DNA of 17,802 nt, taken from assembly GCF_035938995.1 (NCBI RefSeq), contig NZ_DASZGI010000091.1, positions 1 through 17,802 on the forward strand, given 5' to 3'. Under the pieces are notes generated by a model, which was not told where the DNA came from, did not search any database, and was given only the letters and a program-made list of their open reading frames with translations. This document shows, one piece after another, positions 7,320-13,860 of the stretch. Numbering within the stretch: position 1 is the first letter of the stretch; the number at the start of each line of letters is the position of its first letter. A program made the position numbers and the translations under genes. This DNA is from DASZGI01 sp035938995 (lineage in GTDB: Bacteria > Actinomycetota > Actinomycetes > Streptomycetales > Catenulisporaceae).

Positions 7320-7964
7320 TCAGCAGTGCAACGCCGCGCCGAGCAGATCGAGGAATCGCCGCAGATATCCCTCGTCGAGCGGCTCGCCCTCGATCAGCAG
7401 GCGCTGCACCACCGTGCCCGCGATCACGTCGAACAGCAACTCGGGATCGCCGATCCGCACCTTCTCACCGCGCGCGGCGGCCATGGCGGCGCTCGCGTGC
7501 ACCAGCCGCCGCTGCCGGTCGATGATCTTCTCCCGGACGGCCGCGCGCAGGACCGGGTCGCGCGCGGACTGCGCGGCCAGGGCGAGGAAGGCGGCCTGCG
7601 CCTCCGGCCTGCTCCACAGCGCGACCAGCTTCCTGATCACGGCCTCGGCATCGGCGCGCACCGAGCCGGCGTCGATCGGCGTGAGCCAGTCGAACACCTG
7701 CGCCATGGCGTCCACGACCAGCTCGGCCTTCCCGGGCCAGCGCCGGTAGAGCGTGGACTTCGCCACTCCCGCGCGGGCGGCCACGTCGCCGACCGTCATC
7801 GCGTCCCAGCCGCGCTCGGCGAGCAGCTCCCGGGCGGCGGCGAGGATCGCGGCATCGGCGTCCGCGGAACGGGGCCGGCCGGGCGGGCGGTTGCCCGCGC
7901 CCGGCGCCTCGTCGTGCGCCCCGCCGACCTGCGTGCCGTCCTCGGCATGAGTGACCGGCGCCAC
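7320..7964 (-). CDS. TetR/AcrR-family transcriptional regulator
   Basis: DNA-binding repressor-type protein, about 214 residues from the chosen start. After a disordered Pro/Gly-rich N-terminus of about 35 residues comes the TetR domain. Its helix-turn-helix is TVGDVAARAGVAKSTLYRRW (57-76), followed by the usual K-A-ELV. The C-terminal helical ligand/dimer domain runs from about 95 to 214 and resembles the TetR C-terminal type seen in actinobacteria; the ligand is unknown. The frame is open to an ATG at 8063, but GTG at 7964 has GGTGG seven bases upstream. A good promoter (8002-8030) falls inside the longer version, so the short form is preferred. It is on the same strand as the peptide ABC operon but separated by 582 bases with another candidate promoter. 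Control of that operon is possible, not shown. Confidence 0.88.
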   Translation of the reverse strand: MAPVTHAEDGTQVGGAHDEAPGAGNRPPGRPRSADADAAILAAARELLAERGWDAMTVGDVAARAGVAKSTLYRRWPGKAELVVDAMAQVFDWLTPIDAGSVRADAEAVIRKLVALWSRPEAQAAFLALAAQSARDPVLRAAVREKIIDRQRRLVHASAAMAAARGEKVRIGDPELLFDVIAGTVVQRLLIEGEPLDEGYLRRFLDLLGAALHC

Positions 7965-8001
7965 GCTGCGCCCACCTTTCCGTGCGTCGCTGGATTCCGC
8001 T

Positions 8002-8030
8002 ACGCTACGACTCGTATCGGAAGTCGTCCA
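8002..8030 (-). promoter_or_regulatory. TetR-type gene promoter with overlapping palindromic operator
   Basis: On the minus strand TGGACG (8025-8030) and TAGCGT (8002-8007) are separated by exactly 17 bases. They match the -35 and -10 consensus at four and three key positions. The perfect palindrome TACGA-C-TCGTA (8006-8016) fills the spacer and touches the -10 box. This is the classic layout for self-repression by a TetR protein. Transcription would start near 7995, about 30 bases before the GTG. Confidence 0.5.
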
Positions 8031-8139
8031 CTCCCCGGTACGAATCATGTGCGGCAATGGCACTGGACTGGCCGAACCGAGGGACGCGCACGGTGGGGAC
8101 CGGGCGCGCGGAGCTCGCCGATCCAGTGCCTGTTGCCGT

Positions 8140-8184
8140 TGTCGGGCATTGAGCTGTCGGACACTGAACTGTCGGACATTGAAC
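8140..8184. repeat. Three tandem 15-bp repeats containing 9-bp palindromes
   Basis: Units lie at 8140-8154, 8155-8169 and 8170-8184, with consensus TGTCGGACATTGAAC. Copies 2 and 3 contain the perfect palindrome TGTC-G-GACA; copy 1 has one change (TGTCGGGCA). The spacing places successive palindromes about one and a half helical turns apart. The last six bases of copy 3 form a -35-like TTGAAC. Confidence 0.8.
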
Positions 8185-8206
8185 CTCAGGTCTGTCGTCT
8201 TATCAG
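8179..8206 (+). promoter_or_regulatory. Candidate promoter of the YbbN-like gene
   Basis: TTGAAC (8179-8184) and TATCAG (8201-8206) with a 16-base spacer resemble a vegetative promoter directed toward the YbbN-like gene. The -35 box is the end of the third tandem repeat. The leader would be about 150 bases with a GC-rich hairpin at 8236-8268. Confidence 0.35.
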
Positions 8207-8363
8207 ATGATCGCCTCAGAACGCAGGTTCACCGAAGCCGGCGGGCGGACGGGGCAGGGGCGCCGGCTCCTAACGCCGACTCCTAAGACGTCCAGTCAGA
8301 CGCCAGCGGCATGACAGCGCACTGGCGCGCCGCCGACCGCCGCGGGGATGTGAGAATGGATTC

Positions 8364-9311
8364 ATGCGACCTTCGTTCTCGATGTCCGGCGTGGTGGACC
8401 TCTCGGCGCTGAAGCAGCCGTCGGCACCGGCCGCCACCCGTCCCGCTGCGGAAGCGGTCGCGGCGCCCGGCTCCGCGACCGGCCCCGGGGCCTCCGGCGA
8501 GGGCTCCGCCGTGATCGACGTGACCGAGACGGACTTCCAGACCGCGGTGCTCGAGCGCTCGCTCCAGACTCCCGTCGTGCTGATGCTCGGCGCGAGCTGG
8601 TCCGAGCAGAGCACACAGCTCAGCACGACGCTGGAGAAGCTGGCCGACGAGTTCGGCGGCGCCTTCCTGCTGGCCCGCGTGGACGCCGAGGCCAGCCCGC
8701 GTCTGGTCCAGGCGCTGCGGGTGCAGGGCATCCCGTCGGTGAAGGCCATCGTCGGCGGCGAGCTGATCGGCGAGTTCGCCGGCGCCCAGCCGGAGGCTCA
8801 GGTCCGGCAGTGGCTCACCGAGCTGCTTGCGCTGGCCGAACGCGAGTTCGGCCTGGCCCCGGGAGCTGCGGCGGGGCAGGTGTCGCCCGAGCCGCCCATG
8901 GATCCGGCGCTGTCCGCCGCGTACGACGCGATCGAATCCGGCGACTTGGACGGCGCGGCCCGCGCGCTGCAGAACGTGCTGAGTCAGAACCCGGGCCACC
9001 CCGAGGCCAAGCCGGCGCTCGCCCAGGTGGAGCTGATGCGCCGCACCGCGGGCGTCGACCCAGCTCAGGCGGTTGCCCGCGCCGAGGCCGAGCCGACGAA
9101 CATCGACGTCCGAACCGCTGCCGCGGACGCCGTGATGGCCACCGGAGACGCGGAGACCGCGCTCACGCTGCTACTCGACACGGTGCGTGACTTCAGCGGC
9201 GAGGAGCGGGACAAGGCGCGCACCCTCCTCCTGGACTACTTCGAACTGCTGGGGCCGCAGGATCCGCGTGTCGCCAAGGCACGCGGCAGGCTCACTTCAC
9301 TACTGTTCTAA
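8364..9311 (+). CDS. YbbN/CnoX-like thioredoxin-fold and TPR protein lacking active-site cysteines
   Basis: Cytoplasmic protein of 315 residues. The N-terminus MRPSFSMSGVVDLSALK is as I recall it in actinobacterial YbbN-like proteins and supports the ATG at 8364. A low-complexity Ala/Pro linker runs from about 18 to 48. The thioredoxin fold spans about 49-155. It keeps the tryptophan (W79) and the cis-proline loop GIPSV (122-126), but the CxxC site reads S80-E-Q-S83, and the whole protein has no cysteine. The TPR-like helical region runs from about 181 to 315 (AYDAIESGDLDGAARALQNVL). In the family this architecture belongs to co-chaperones/holdases, some with redox activity; here only binding or chaperone function is plausible. 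The ribosome site is weak. It is apparently a single-gene unit. Confidence 0.9.
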   Translation: MRPSFSMSGVVDLSALKQPSAPAATRPAAEAVAAPGSATGPGASGEGSAVIDVTETDFQTAVLERSLQTPVVLMLGASWSEQSTQLSTTLEKLADEFGGAFLLARVDAEASPRLVQALRVQGIPSVKAIVGGELIGEFAGAQPEAQVRQWLTELLALAEREFGLAPGAAAGQVSPEPPMDPALSAAYDAIESGDLDGAARALQNVLSQNPGHPEAKPALAQVELMRRTAGVDPAQAVARAEAEPTNIDVRTAAADAVMATGDAETALTLLLDTVRDFSGEERDKARTLLLDYFELLGPQDPRVAKARGRLTSLLF

Positions 9312-9455
9312 TGTTCCTCCCCACAGAGTCCATTACTCACTCTTTACCATCGCGCACGCCGCCGAATCTCCTCACTCGGCGTAATCGCATCGTGCCGCAT
9401 TGACCCGGGAATCCGCCGATATGCTGCGACTTCCCTGATCACGCGCAGTGGCCGC

Positions 9456-9497
9456 ATACCCCGGGGGGTTTTGTTGCCCGCGACGGGGATACCCCCC
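9456..9497. repeat. ATACCCC direct repeats flanking G6/C6 inverted arms
   Basis: ATACCCC occurs at 9456-9462 and 9489-9495, 33 bases apart, about three helical turns. The same stretch contains GGGGGGT (9463-9469) and ACCCCCC (9491-9497), which are reverse complements able to form a 7-bp stem. The ends can also pair in other registers (CCCCG with CGGGG). It could be a protein-binding pair or an RNA switch; nothing decides between them. Confidence 0.5.
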
Positions 9498-9500
9498 TTG

Positions 9501-9516
9501 GTTACTGGTCGGTAAC
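9501..9516. promoter_or_regulatory. Candidate operator, GTTAC-N6-GTAAC
   Basis: An exact 16-bp inverted repeat (arms 9501-9505 and 9512-9516, centre TGGTCG) lies about 240 bases before the DUF6230 start. This size and symmetry are typical of a dimeric TetR- or GntR-type operator. A relaxed copy, with TAC-N6-GTA at its core, occurs at the left edge of the window (37-52). Confidence 0.45.
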
Positions 9517-9757
9517 GAGCCCCTTGTGTTACGCGCGGGTGTCCAGCACGATCGGGCCTACCCGGTCCGCCGAGCGTCCGATGCCATGGATGCCAGGCGG
9601 TTCCCCACCGGGCCGGCGTCGCGGGCAGCCCCCCGTCCGCGGCGCGTTCCGCTACAGCTTTCGCCGCGCGGGGCACCCCGTCCCGGGTCCGCGCGGTCCC
9701 TCGGTTTCCCGCCGCGGGCCGGACGCCCCGGCGCCGCGCAACGTTTCAGGAGTGGAC

Positions 9758-10381
9758 TTGAAGGACACCTCCGGCGCCCCGGTCCTCGGGCGCACGTCGT
9801 GGAAACGGCTCGGCATCGTGATGGTGCCGACAGTCGTGCTCGCGGGCGCTCTGACCGTCGCCATGGCGAACGGCGCGATCGCCGCCTCGTTCGCGGTCTC
9901 CGGCCAGCAGTTCAAGCTGAAGGCCGACCAGCTGTCCGGCACCGGCTTCGTGAACTACGGCGTGGTCGACAAGCACGCGGACGGCTCGCCGTTCGCCGCG
10001 GCGGTGTCGGCGTTCAAGTCGGCCAGCATCACCAACCTGTGCCAGTCGGTCGTGACCACGCTGCCGGTCATCGGCGATGTCACGCTCACCATCAAGGCCG
10101 GCGGCGCGGGCACCCCGGTGACCGCCACCGACCTGGTGATCGACATGCAGCAGCTCAACGCCACCTCCGCCGTGTTCAACAACATCAACATCGGTCAGGA
10201 CGCCTCGACCCTCTCCGGCAGCGCCCAGGGCGCGGTCGGCACCGCGGGCCTGTTCGGCCAGCAGGCGGACTCCGCCACGCTGACGAACATCACGCAGGTC
10301 GCGAACTCGACAAATGCGGGCACATTCTCGCTGCACGACATGTCGATGGGCCTGTCGCTCGGCGACCACGACTGCTTCTAA
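9758..10381 (+). CDS. DUF6230 family envelope protein
   Basis: Function unknown. I recognise the DUF6230 family common in Streptomyces and relatives. From the TTG at 9758 the protein has 207 residues. A short basic segment (GRTSWKRLGIVMVP) leads into one membrane segment or uncleaved signal (about 19-43, ending GAIAASFAVSG), so the rest should be exported or outside. The remainder is Ser/Thr/Val/Ala-rich and probably beta-structured, with the family's conserved LCQSV, FGQQADS and C-terminal cysteine-phenylalanine. The TTG start is chosen because AGGAG stands five bases upstream; GTG at 9752 overlaps that ribosome site. A DUF6114 gene and a secreted protein gene follow, the usual company of this family. 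Confidence 0.85.
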   Translation: MKDTSGAPVLGRTSWKRLGIVMVPTVVLAGALTVAMANGAIAASFAVSGQQFKLKADQLSGTGFVNYGVVDKHADGSPFAAAVSAFKSASITNLCQSVVTTLPVIGDVTLTIKAGGAGTPVTATDLVIDMQQLNATSAVFNNINIGQDASTLSGSAQGAVGTAGLFGQQADSATLTNITQVANSTNAGTFSLHDMSMGLSLGDHDCF

Positions 10382-10439
10382 GTCCTTAAGTAAGCAGTTA
10401 AGCAAGTAGTCGCCCAGTAGCGTCCGAAACCGCCGAAGC

Positions 10440-10469
10440 GCGGGTGTGGGGGATTCCTCCCACACCCGC
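10440..10469 (+). terminator. Hairpin between the DUF6230 and DUF6114 genes
   Basis: Arms 10440-10450 and 10459-10469 form a perfect 11-bp GC-rich stem with an 8-base loop. It ends 12 bases before the GGAG of the DUF6114 gene and lacks a clear T-run. It may reduce read-through or protect the 3' end of the DUF6230 message, giving the first gene more product. Read-through must occur if the three genes form one operon. Confidence 0.55.
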
Positions 10470-10493
10470 CGCTTCCTTACTGGAGCAGCAGCG

Positions 10494-11081
10494 ATGACCA
10501 CGCAAATCCTGGAGAACACCTCGTCCGACGGAGCGCACCGGCCACCCGCTGTGGTGCGCGCCTACCGCGCGTTCCGCCACTGGCGCAAGGCTCGGCCGTT
10601 CCCAAGCGGACTGCTCATCCTCCTGTCCGGCATCGAGATCTGGGCGGCGCCGTACTCGTCGATCGGTGTGATGATCCACGAAGGCATCGCCGGATTCTCC
10701 GCCGTGTTCGTCGGCACCCTGCTGATCGTCTTCGGGCTGACCGTGTGGTTCGCCCCCATGTACCGCATGTTCGCCGGGATCGCCGCGATCCTGCTCGGCC
10801 TGATAGCGCTGCCGACCATCAACATCGGCGGGTTCGTCATCGGCACCCTGCTCGCGCTCGTCGGCGGCGGGCTGGCGGTGGCCTGGACCCCGCGGCCCGG
10901 GTGGACCGCGCCGACCTGGGGCGAGCGGCACCGGCGCGCCCAGCAGGCACCGACCGAGCCCCTGTTCGCCGAGGGGCCGTCGGGCGATTCGACCACCGAG
11001 ACCTTCGAAGCCGCCGAGGCCGAGCTCACGCACCGGCAGGACGCGGAGAAGGAGGACGGCAGTGCCGAGTCGCAGATCTGA
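10494..11081 (+). CDS. DUF6114 family membrane protein
   Basis: Integral membrane protein of unknown function, 195 residues. A short cytoplasmic segment ends in the family-typical FRHWRKARPFPSGLL. About four membrane helices follow (roughly 38-56, 63-85, 92-107 and 110-131), containing SGIEIW and the polar turn VMIHEGIAGFSAVF. A charged Glu/Arg-rich tail of about 60 residues completes the protein. The ATG at 10494 has GGAG eight bases upstream, and the longer frame to 10446 would run through the hairpin. It overlaps the next gene by 20 bases, so translation is probably coupled. Pairing with DUF6230 is a recurring arrangement in actinobacteria. It may anchor or export the neighbouring proteins, but that is inference. 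Confidence 0.87.
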   Translation: MTTQILENTSSDGAHRPPAVVRAYRAFRHWRKARPFPSGLLILLSGIEIWAAPYSSIGVMIHEGIAGFSAVFVGTLLIVFGLTVWFAPMYRMFAGIAAILLGLIALPTINIGGFVIGTLLALVGGGLAVAWTPRPGWTAPTWGERHRRAQQAPTEPLFAEGPSGDSTTETFEAAEAELTHRQDAEKEDGSAESQI

Positions 11082-12180
11082 TGCGCTCGGCCGCCGCACC
11101 GTCCTGGTGGCGATTGCGGCACCGATCGCCGCGGCGGGGGTGATCGGGGCTGTCGCGCTGGCCGCCCCGGCGCTCGCCGCGGGCCCGACCACCCCCTTGC
11201 CGTTCCCGACCGTCTGCGGCAGCACCACCGCGGCGCGTACCAGCGCCTCGGCCTCCCCGACCCCGTCGACGACGGGCTCTTCGGCCAAGGCCGTCACGAA
11301 GAAGACCGCCGGTTCGACTCCCAGTCCCGGCGCCTCCTCCCCCAGCGCGTCGGCCTCGCCGTCCGCGTCGGGCGGCACGGGCGCGGCGAACGCACCGAAC
11401 GGGGGCGGCCCGGCGACCCCGACTCCCAGTCCGAGCGCGTCGAGCCCGTCGTCGAGCGGCGGGTTCTGGGGCTGGCTGAACGGCGTGTGGACGTGGATCT
11501 TCGGCGCGGCGCAGCTGCCGCACGCGCCTGCCGCGGCCGTGCTCGGCGCCGCCAACGCCCACTCCGGATCGAACGTCGGCGCGGCATCCGTCCAGACGAC
11601 GGGCTCGAAGCCGGTCGTGCTGCCGAAGATCACGACGGGCAGCAAGGCCCCGGCGCTCGCCGTGCCGAGTCCGACCACCCAGACCTCGACCGGCTCGCCG
11701 AACTGCGTGCCGAGCTCCGCGGTCAAGCGGGACGCGGCCACCTCGGGCGGCAACGTCGCGGCCCAGGTCCCATGGCACCTGTCCACCCCGTCGATGACCC
11801 AGTACAACCTGACGTACAACGGGACCACCACGATCAACACGGTCGGCGGCGGCTCGCTACAGGTCCTCGACTTCACCGCCTCGAAGGTCACGCTGGTCAG
11901 CATGATCACGTTCTCGCAGCAGGGCGGCGGGAAGCTCCAGTACGTCGACGGCGGCCAGAACCAGACGGTGACGCTCGAGAACGTGCACCTCTGGACGACC
12001 GAGCTCAAGGCGAACCTGCTCGGCCTGATCCCCGTGGACTACACCCCGAGTTCGCCGCCGCCGCTGCCCGTGGGGCTGACCATCCCGATCCCGCTCCTGT
12101 TCACCAGCGTGGAGGCGGACAACGCCTTCCTCAGCACGCAGTCCATCGTGATCCCCGGCTTCAACGGCCACGGGAACTGA
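11062..12180 (+). CDS. Secreted Ser/Pro-rich protein of the DUF6230/DUF6114 cluster
   Basis: Exported protein of 372 residues, function unknown. Arg-rich N-terminus (MPSRRSDALGRR), hydrophobic stretch 13-40 ending APALAA, with likely cleavage near residue 40. A long Ser/Pro/Thr/Ala linker (about 55-133) is typical of wall-spanning proteins. Then come an unusual tryptophan-rich patch (GFWGWLNGVWTWIFG, 134-148), a second flexible region and a C-terminal domain (about 235-368) rich in beta-forming residues. That domain has a motif around LWTTELKANLLGLIPVDYTP and a Pro-rich turn, which I recall from other secreted proteins beside DUF6114 genes. Two cysteines (52 and 215) could pair. GTG start at 11062, with GGAGG six bases upstream inside the end of the DUF6114 gene. 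A strong terminator follows. Confidence 0.82.
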   Translation: MPSRRSDALGRRTVLVAIAAPIAAAGVIGAVALAAPALAAGPTTPLPFPTVCGSTTAARTSASASPTPSTTGSSAKAVTKKTAGSTPSPGASSPSASASPSASGGTGAANAPNGGGPATPTPSPSASSPSSSGGFWGWLNGVWTWIFGAAQLPHAPAAAVLGAANAHSGSNVGAASVQTTGSKPVVLPKITTGSKAPALAVPSPTTQTSTGSPNCVPSSAVKRDAATSGGNVAAQVPWHLSTPSMTQYNLTYNGTTTINTVGGGSLQVLDFTASKVTLVSMITFSQQGGGKLQYVDGGQNQTVTLENVHLWTTELKANLLGLIPVDYTPSSPPPLPVGLTIPIPLLFTSVEADNAFLSTQSIVIPGFNGHGN

Positions 12181-12234
12181 GCGGGCTCGCCAAGACTCGT
12201 CAGCCAGCAGCGCAGGCTCACCGACAGCACGGCG

Positions 12235-12266
12235 GAGCGGCCCGGACAATGGCGTCCGGGCCGCTC
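12235..12266. terminator. Bidirectional terminator between convergent genes
   Basis: A perfect 13-bp stem (12235-12247 with 12254-12266) with a six-base AATGGC loop stands between the secreted-protein gene and the oppositely directed AIM24-family gene. Neither side has a T-run, as is usual in high-GC actinobacteria. The position, 54 bases past one stop and 34 past the other, suits both transcripts. Confidence 0.8.
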
Positions 12267-12300
12267 TCGTGTCATCCGTCGCGATCGGGCGACGAGAAGT

Positions 12301-13104
12301 TCAGCTGCCACCGCCGCCGAGGAGCCCGCCGAGCAGGCCACCGGCCACCGCGCCGCCCACGCCGCCGCGCACGCCGCCGATCGCCGCCCCCGCCGCCGCG
12401 CCGGTCTCCGCGCCGCTCGGGTTGTAGTAGCCTGACTGGAGGCCGACGCGTCCGGGTCCGGTGAACCGGTTGAACACCAGGTTCCCGCCGCCGCCGAGGA
12501 TGCCGGTCTTCAGGCCGAACACCTGCTGCTGGTAGCCGACCGACGTGTCCCGGTAGATCCACGAGCCGGGCTCCACGTCGATGACCTCGCCCGGCTGCAG
12601 CACGACCTCGAAGGCGTTGCCGTGCGCGTGCAGCCACAGCAGCCCGTCGCCCTGGGTGGCGTCGAAACGGTCCTGCCAGAAGCCCTGGCCGCCGAACAGC
12701 ATGGAGCCGATGCCGCGCACCCGCTCGAAGTCGTAGGCCAGGTTCGCGGTCGCGGCCAGGAACTGGTGCTCGCGGACCAGGATCTGGGTGCCGTGCGGGA
12801 CGTTGAGCGGGAAGACCTGCCCGGCCGAGTCGCGGGAGAACGCGATCTCGCCGAAGCCCACCGCCTGGGTCATGAAGATCGGCATTCCGCCGATCACCCG
12901 CTTGAAGGCGCCCTTCAGCTTCATCAACTGGACATCCACCTGCGGCTGCTTCCACAGCACGACGTGGTGCTCGAAGTAGACCGGGACCTGGCCGTTCATC
13001 GCCAGGTGCAGCACCGGGACGATCTGGCCCTCGATCCGGAACGCGACGCCGGGCCCCTGGCCCTGGGTCACGTGCGAGGGCAGCAAGCCGACCTGCGCCG
13101 TCAT
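12301..13104 (-). CDS. AIM24 family protein
   Basis: Member of the AIM24/TIGR00266-like family, named after a yeast mitochondrial protein; the bacterial role is unknown. The 267-residue product has the repeated beta architecture of the family over about 1-225. Examples are FRIEGQIVPVLHLAMNGQVP, the FMTQAVGFGEIAFSRD segment and LQPGEVIDVEPGSWIYRD. The last 40 residues are a Gly/Ala repeat (GGVRGGVGGAVAGGLLGGLL), a tail that may associate with membranes or partners. The ATG at 13104 matches the family start, with a run of Gs a suitable distance upstream; the frame continues to 13179 without support. A 12-bp palindrome ACGGCATGCCGT (13152-13163) lies upstream. No signal peptide is seen. Confidence 0.88.
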   Translation of the reverse strand: MTAQVGLLPSHVTQGQGPGVAFRIEGQIVPVLHLAMNGQVPVYFEHHVVLWKQPQVDVQLMKLKGAFKRVIGGMPIFMTQAVGFGEIAFSRDSAGQVFPLNVPHGTQILVREHQFLAATANLAYDFERVRGIGSMLFGGQGFWQDRFDATQGDGLLWLHAHGNAFEVVLQPGEVIDVEPGSWIYRDTSVGYQQQVFGLKTGILGGGGNLVFNRFTGPGRVGLQSGYYNPSGAETGAAAGAAIGGVRGGVGGAVAGGLLGGLLGGGGS

Positions 13105-13287
13105 GCGCGGTTCCCCCCTGTGAGGTGAAGAATCTGGCCGCGTGCTCCCACACGGCATGCCGTCGCGCGGTGGGCTCACGGCCCGGCAGCCCTCGAACCT
13201 GCGGCTCAGAACTCCGGCTCATGACACTCGCGCGGTTGTGAGCATAGAGCCCCGGCGCGTTGCGGGCACCGGCCGGGAGGGCAGGGC

Positions 13288-13758
13288 TCAGTCCAGGCCG
13301 AGATCCTTGCGCAGCTTCGCGACGTGGCCGGTCGCCTTGACGTTGTACATCGCGCGCTCGATCTTGCCCGTCTCGTCGATCACGAAGGTCGAACGGATCA
13401 CACCGGTCACCGTCTTGCCGTACAGCTTCTTCTCGCCGTAGGCACCGTATGCCTCAAGGGTCGCCTTCTCCGGGTCGGACAGCAGCGGGAAGTTCAGGCT
13501 GTCGCGCTCACGGAACTTGGCCAGCTTCTCCGGCTTGTCCGGGGAGAGCCCCAGCACCGCGAACCCGGCCGAGACCAGCGACTGGAGCGAGTCGCGGAAG
13601 TCGCACGCCTGCTTCGTACACCCGGGCGTCATCGCGGCCGGGTAGACGTAGACGATGACCTTCCGCCCCGCGTAATCGGACAGCGACACCGGCTTGCCGT
13701 CGGCGTCCGGGAGGGTGAACTGCGGCGCGACGGCGCCCGGCTCGAGTTTCTCTGGCAC
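13288..13758 (-). CDS. bcp: Thiol peroxidase, Bcp/PrxQ type peroxiredoxin
   Basis: Cytoplasmic peroxidase that reduces hydrogen and organic peroxides using a cysteine later recycled by thioredoxin. The 156-residue length is normal for Bcp. The active site reads TPGCTKQAC, with peroxidatic Cys47 and resolving Cys52 five residues on, the Bcp/PrxQ pattern. The supporting Arg122 sits in IRSTFVID. The ATG at 13833 would add 25 residues of unconserved sequence. GTG at 13758 has GAGGA seven bases upstream and gives the family N-terminus (PEKLEPGAVAPQFTLPD). It is divergent from the DUF3618 gene, with two strong inverted repeats in the shared upstream region. It may share an orientation group with the AIM24 gene downstream, but 183 bases separate them. 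Confidence 0.95.
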   Translation of the reverse strand: MPEKLEPGAVAPQFTLPDADGKPVSLSDYAGRKVIVYVYPAAMTPGCTKQACDFRDSLQSLVSAGFAVLGLSPDKPEKLAKFRERDSLNFPLLSDPEKATLEAYGAYGEKKLYGKTVTGVIRSTFVIDETGKIERAMYNVKATGHVAKLRKDLGLD

Positions 13759-13804
13759 TTCGTCGTCCTCGGTCTCGTGGGGGCAGCGGCTCGGCGTGCG
13801 GCCG

Positions 13805-13825
13805 GAAGCCGGAGCGACCGGCTTC
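13805..13825. promoter_or_regulatory. Inverted repeat in the bcp leader
   Basis: GAAGCCGG (13805-13812) and CCGGCTTC (13818-13825) are exact reverse complements around AGCGA. The element is 47 bases upstream of the bcp start codon. It could be an operator or a leader RNA hairpin. CCGGCTTCG is shared with the second inverted repeat at 13861-13883. Confidence 0.5.
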
Positions 13826-13860
13826 GAATCCAAGCGTACGAGAGTGCACCGACGCGCTCG

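Larger units (their letters stand above)
7965..8363. other. Divergent intergenic region between the TetR-type and YbbN-like genes
   Basis: No separate gene is seen. The region carries a leftward promoter with a palindrome (8002-8030), a threefold 15-bp repeat ending in a rightward -35 box (8140-8206) and a hairpin in the predicted leader of the rightward gene (8236-8268, arms AGCCGGCG and CGCCGGCT). A heptamer CTCCTAA also occurs twice around 8266-8285. An antisense open frame that runs across the regulator gene is a GC-rich shadow. Confidence 0.6.
9312..9757. other. Intergenic region upstream of the DUF6230 envelope operon
   Basis: No convincing gene is present. The DUF6230 frame remains open to 9524, but the Arg/Pro-rich translation upstream of 9752 resembles random GC-rich coding. 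Present are a 6-bp hairpin soon after the YbbN-like gene (9360-9365 with 9376-9381, no T-run), a poor promoter match (TTGACC at 9400 and TATGCT at 9420, only 14 bases apart), the G/C-run repeat element (9456-9497) and the GTTAC-N6-GTAAC inverted repeat (9501-9516). I cannot place the transcription start confidently. Confidence 0.6.

Noticed and set aside
7326..8210. Long plus-strand open frame antisense to the TetR-type gene; its end translates the tandem 15-bp repeat into a repeated pentapeptide.
   Set aside because: High-GC shadow of the regulator gene with no domain; the repeat is better read as DNA sites.
9344..9676. Minus-strand open frame of 110 codons upstream of the DUF6230 gene.
   Set aside because: Arg/Pro/Gly-rich random-looking product with no family match; it spans the operator and repeat elements.
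9524..9757. Longer DUF6230 start at ATG 9524.
   Set aside because: The added 78 residues are low-complexity Arg/Pro/Gly and no ribosome site precedes it, whereas AGGAG is well placed for TTG 9758.
13759..13833. Longer bcp start at ATG 13833.
   Set aside because: It adds 25 residues not found in Bcp proteins and would pass through an inverted repeat; GTG 13758 has a good ribosome site.
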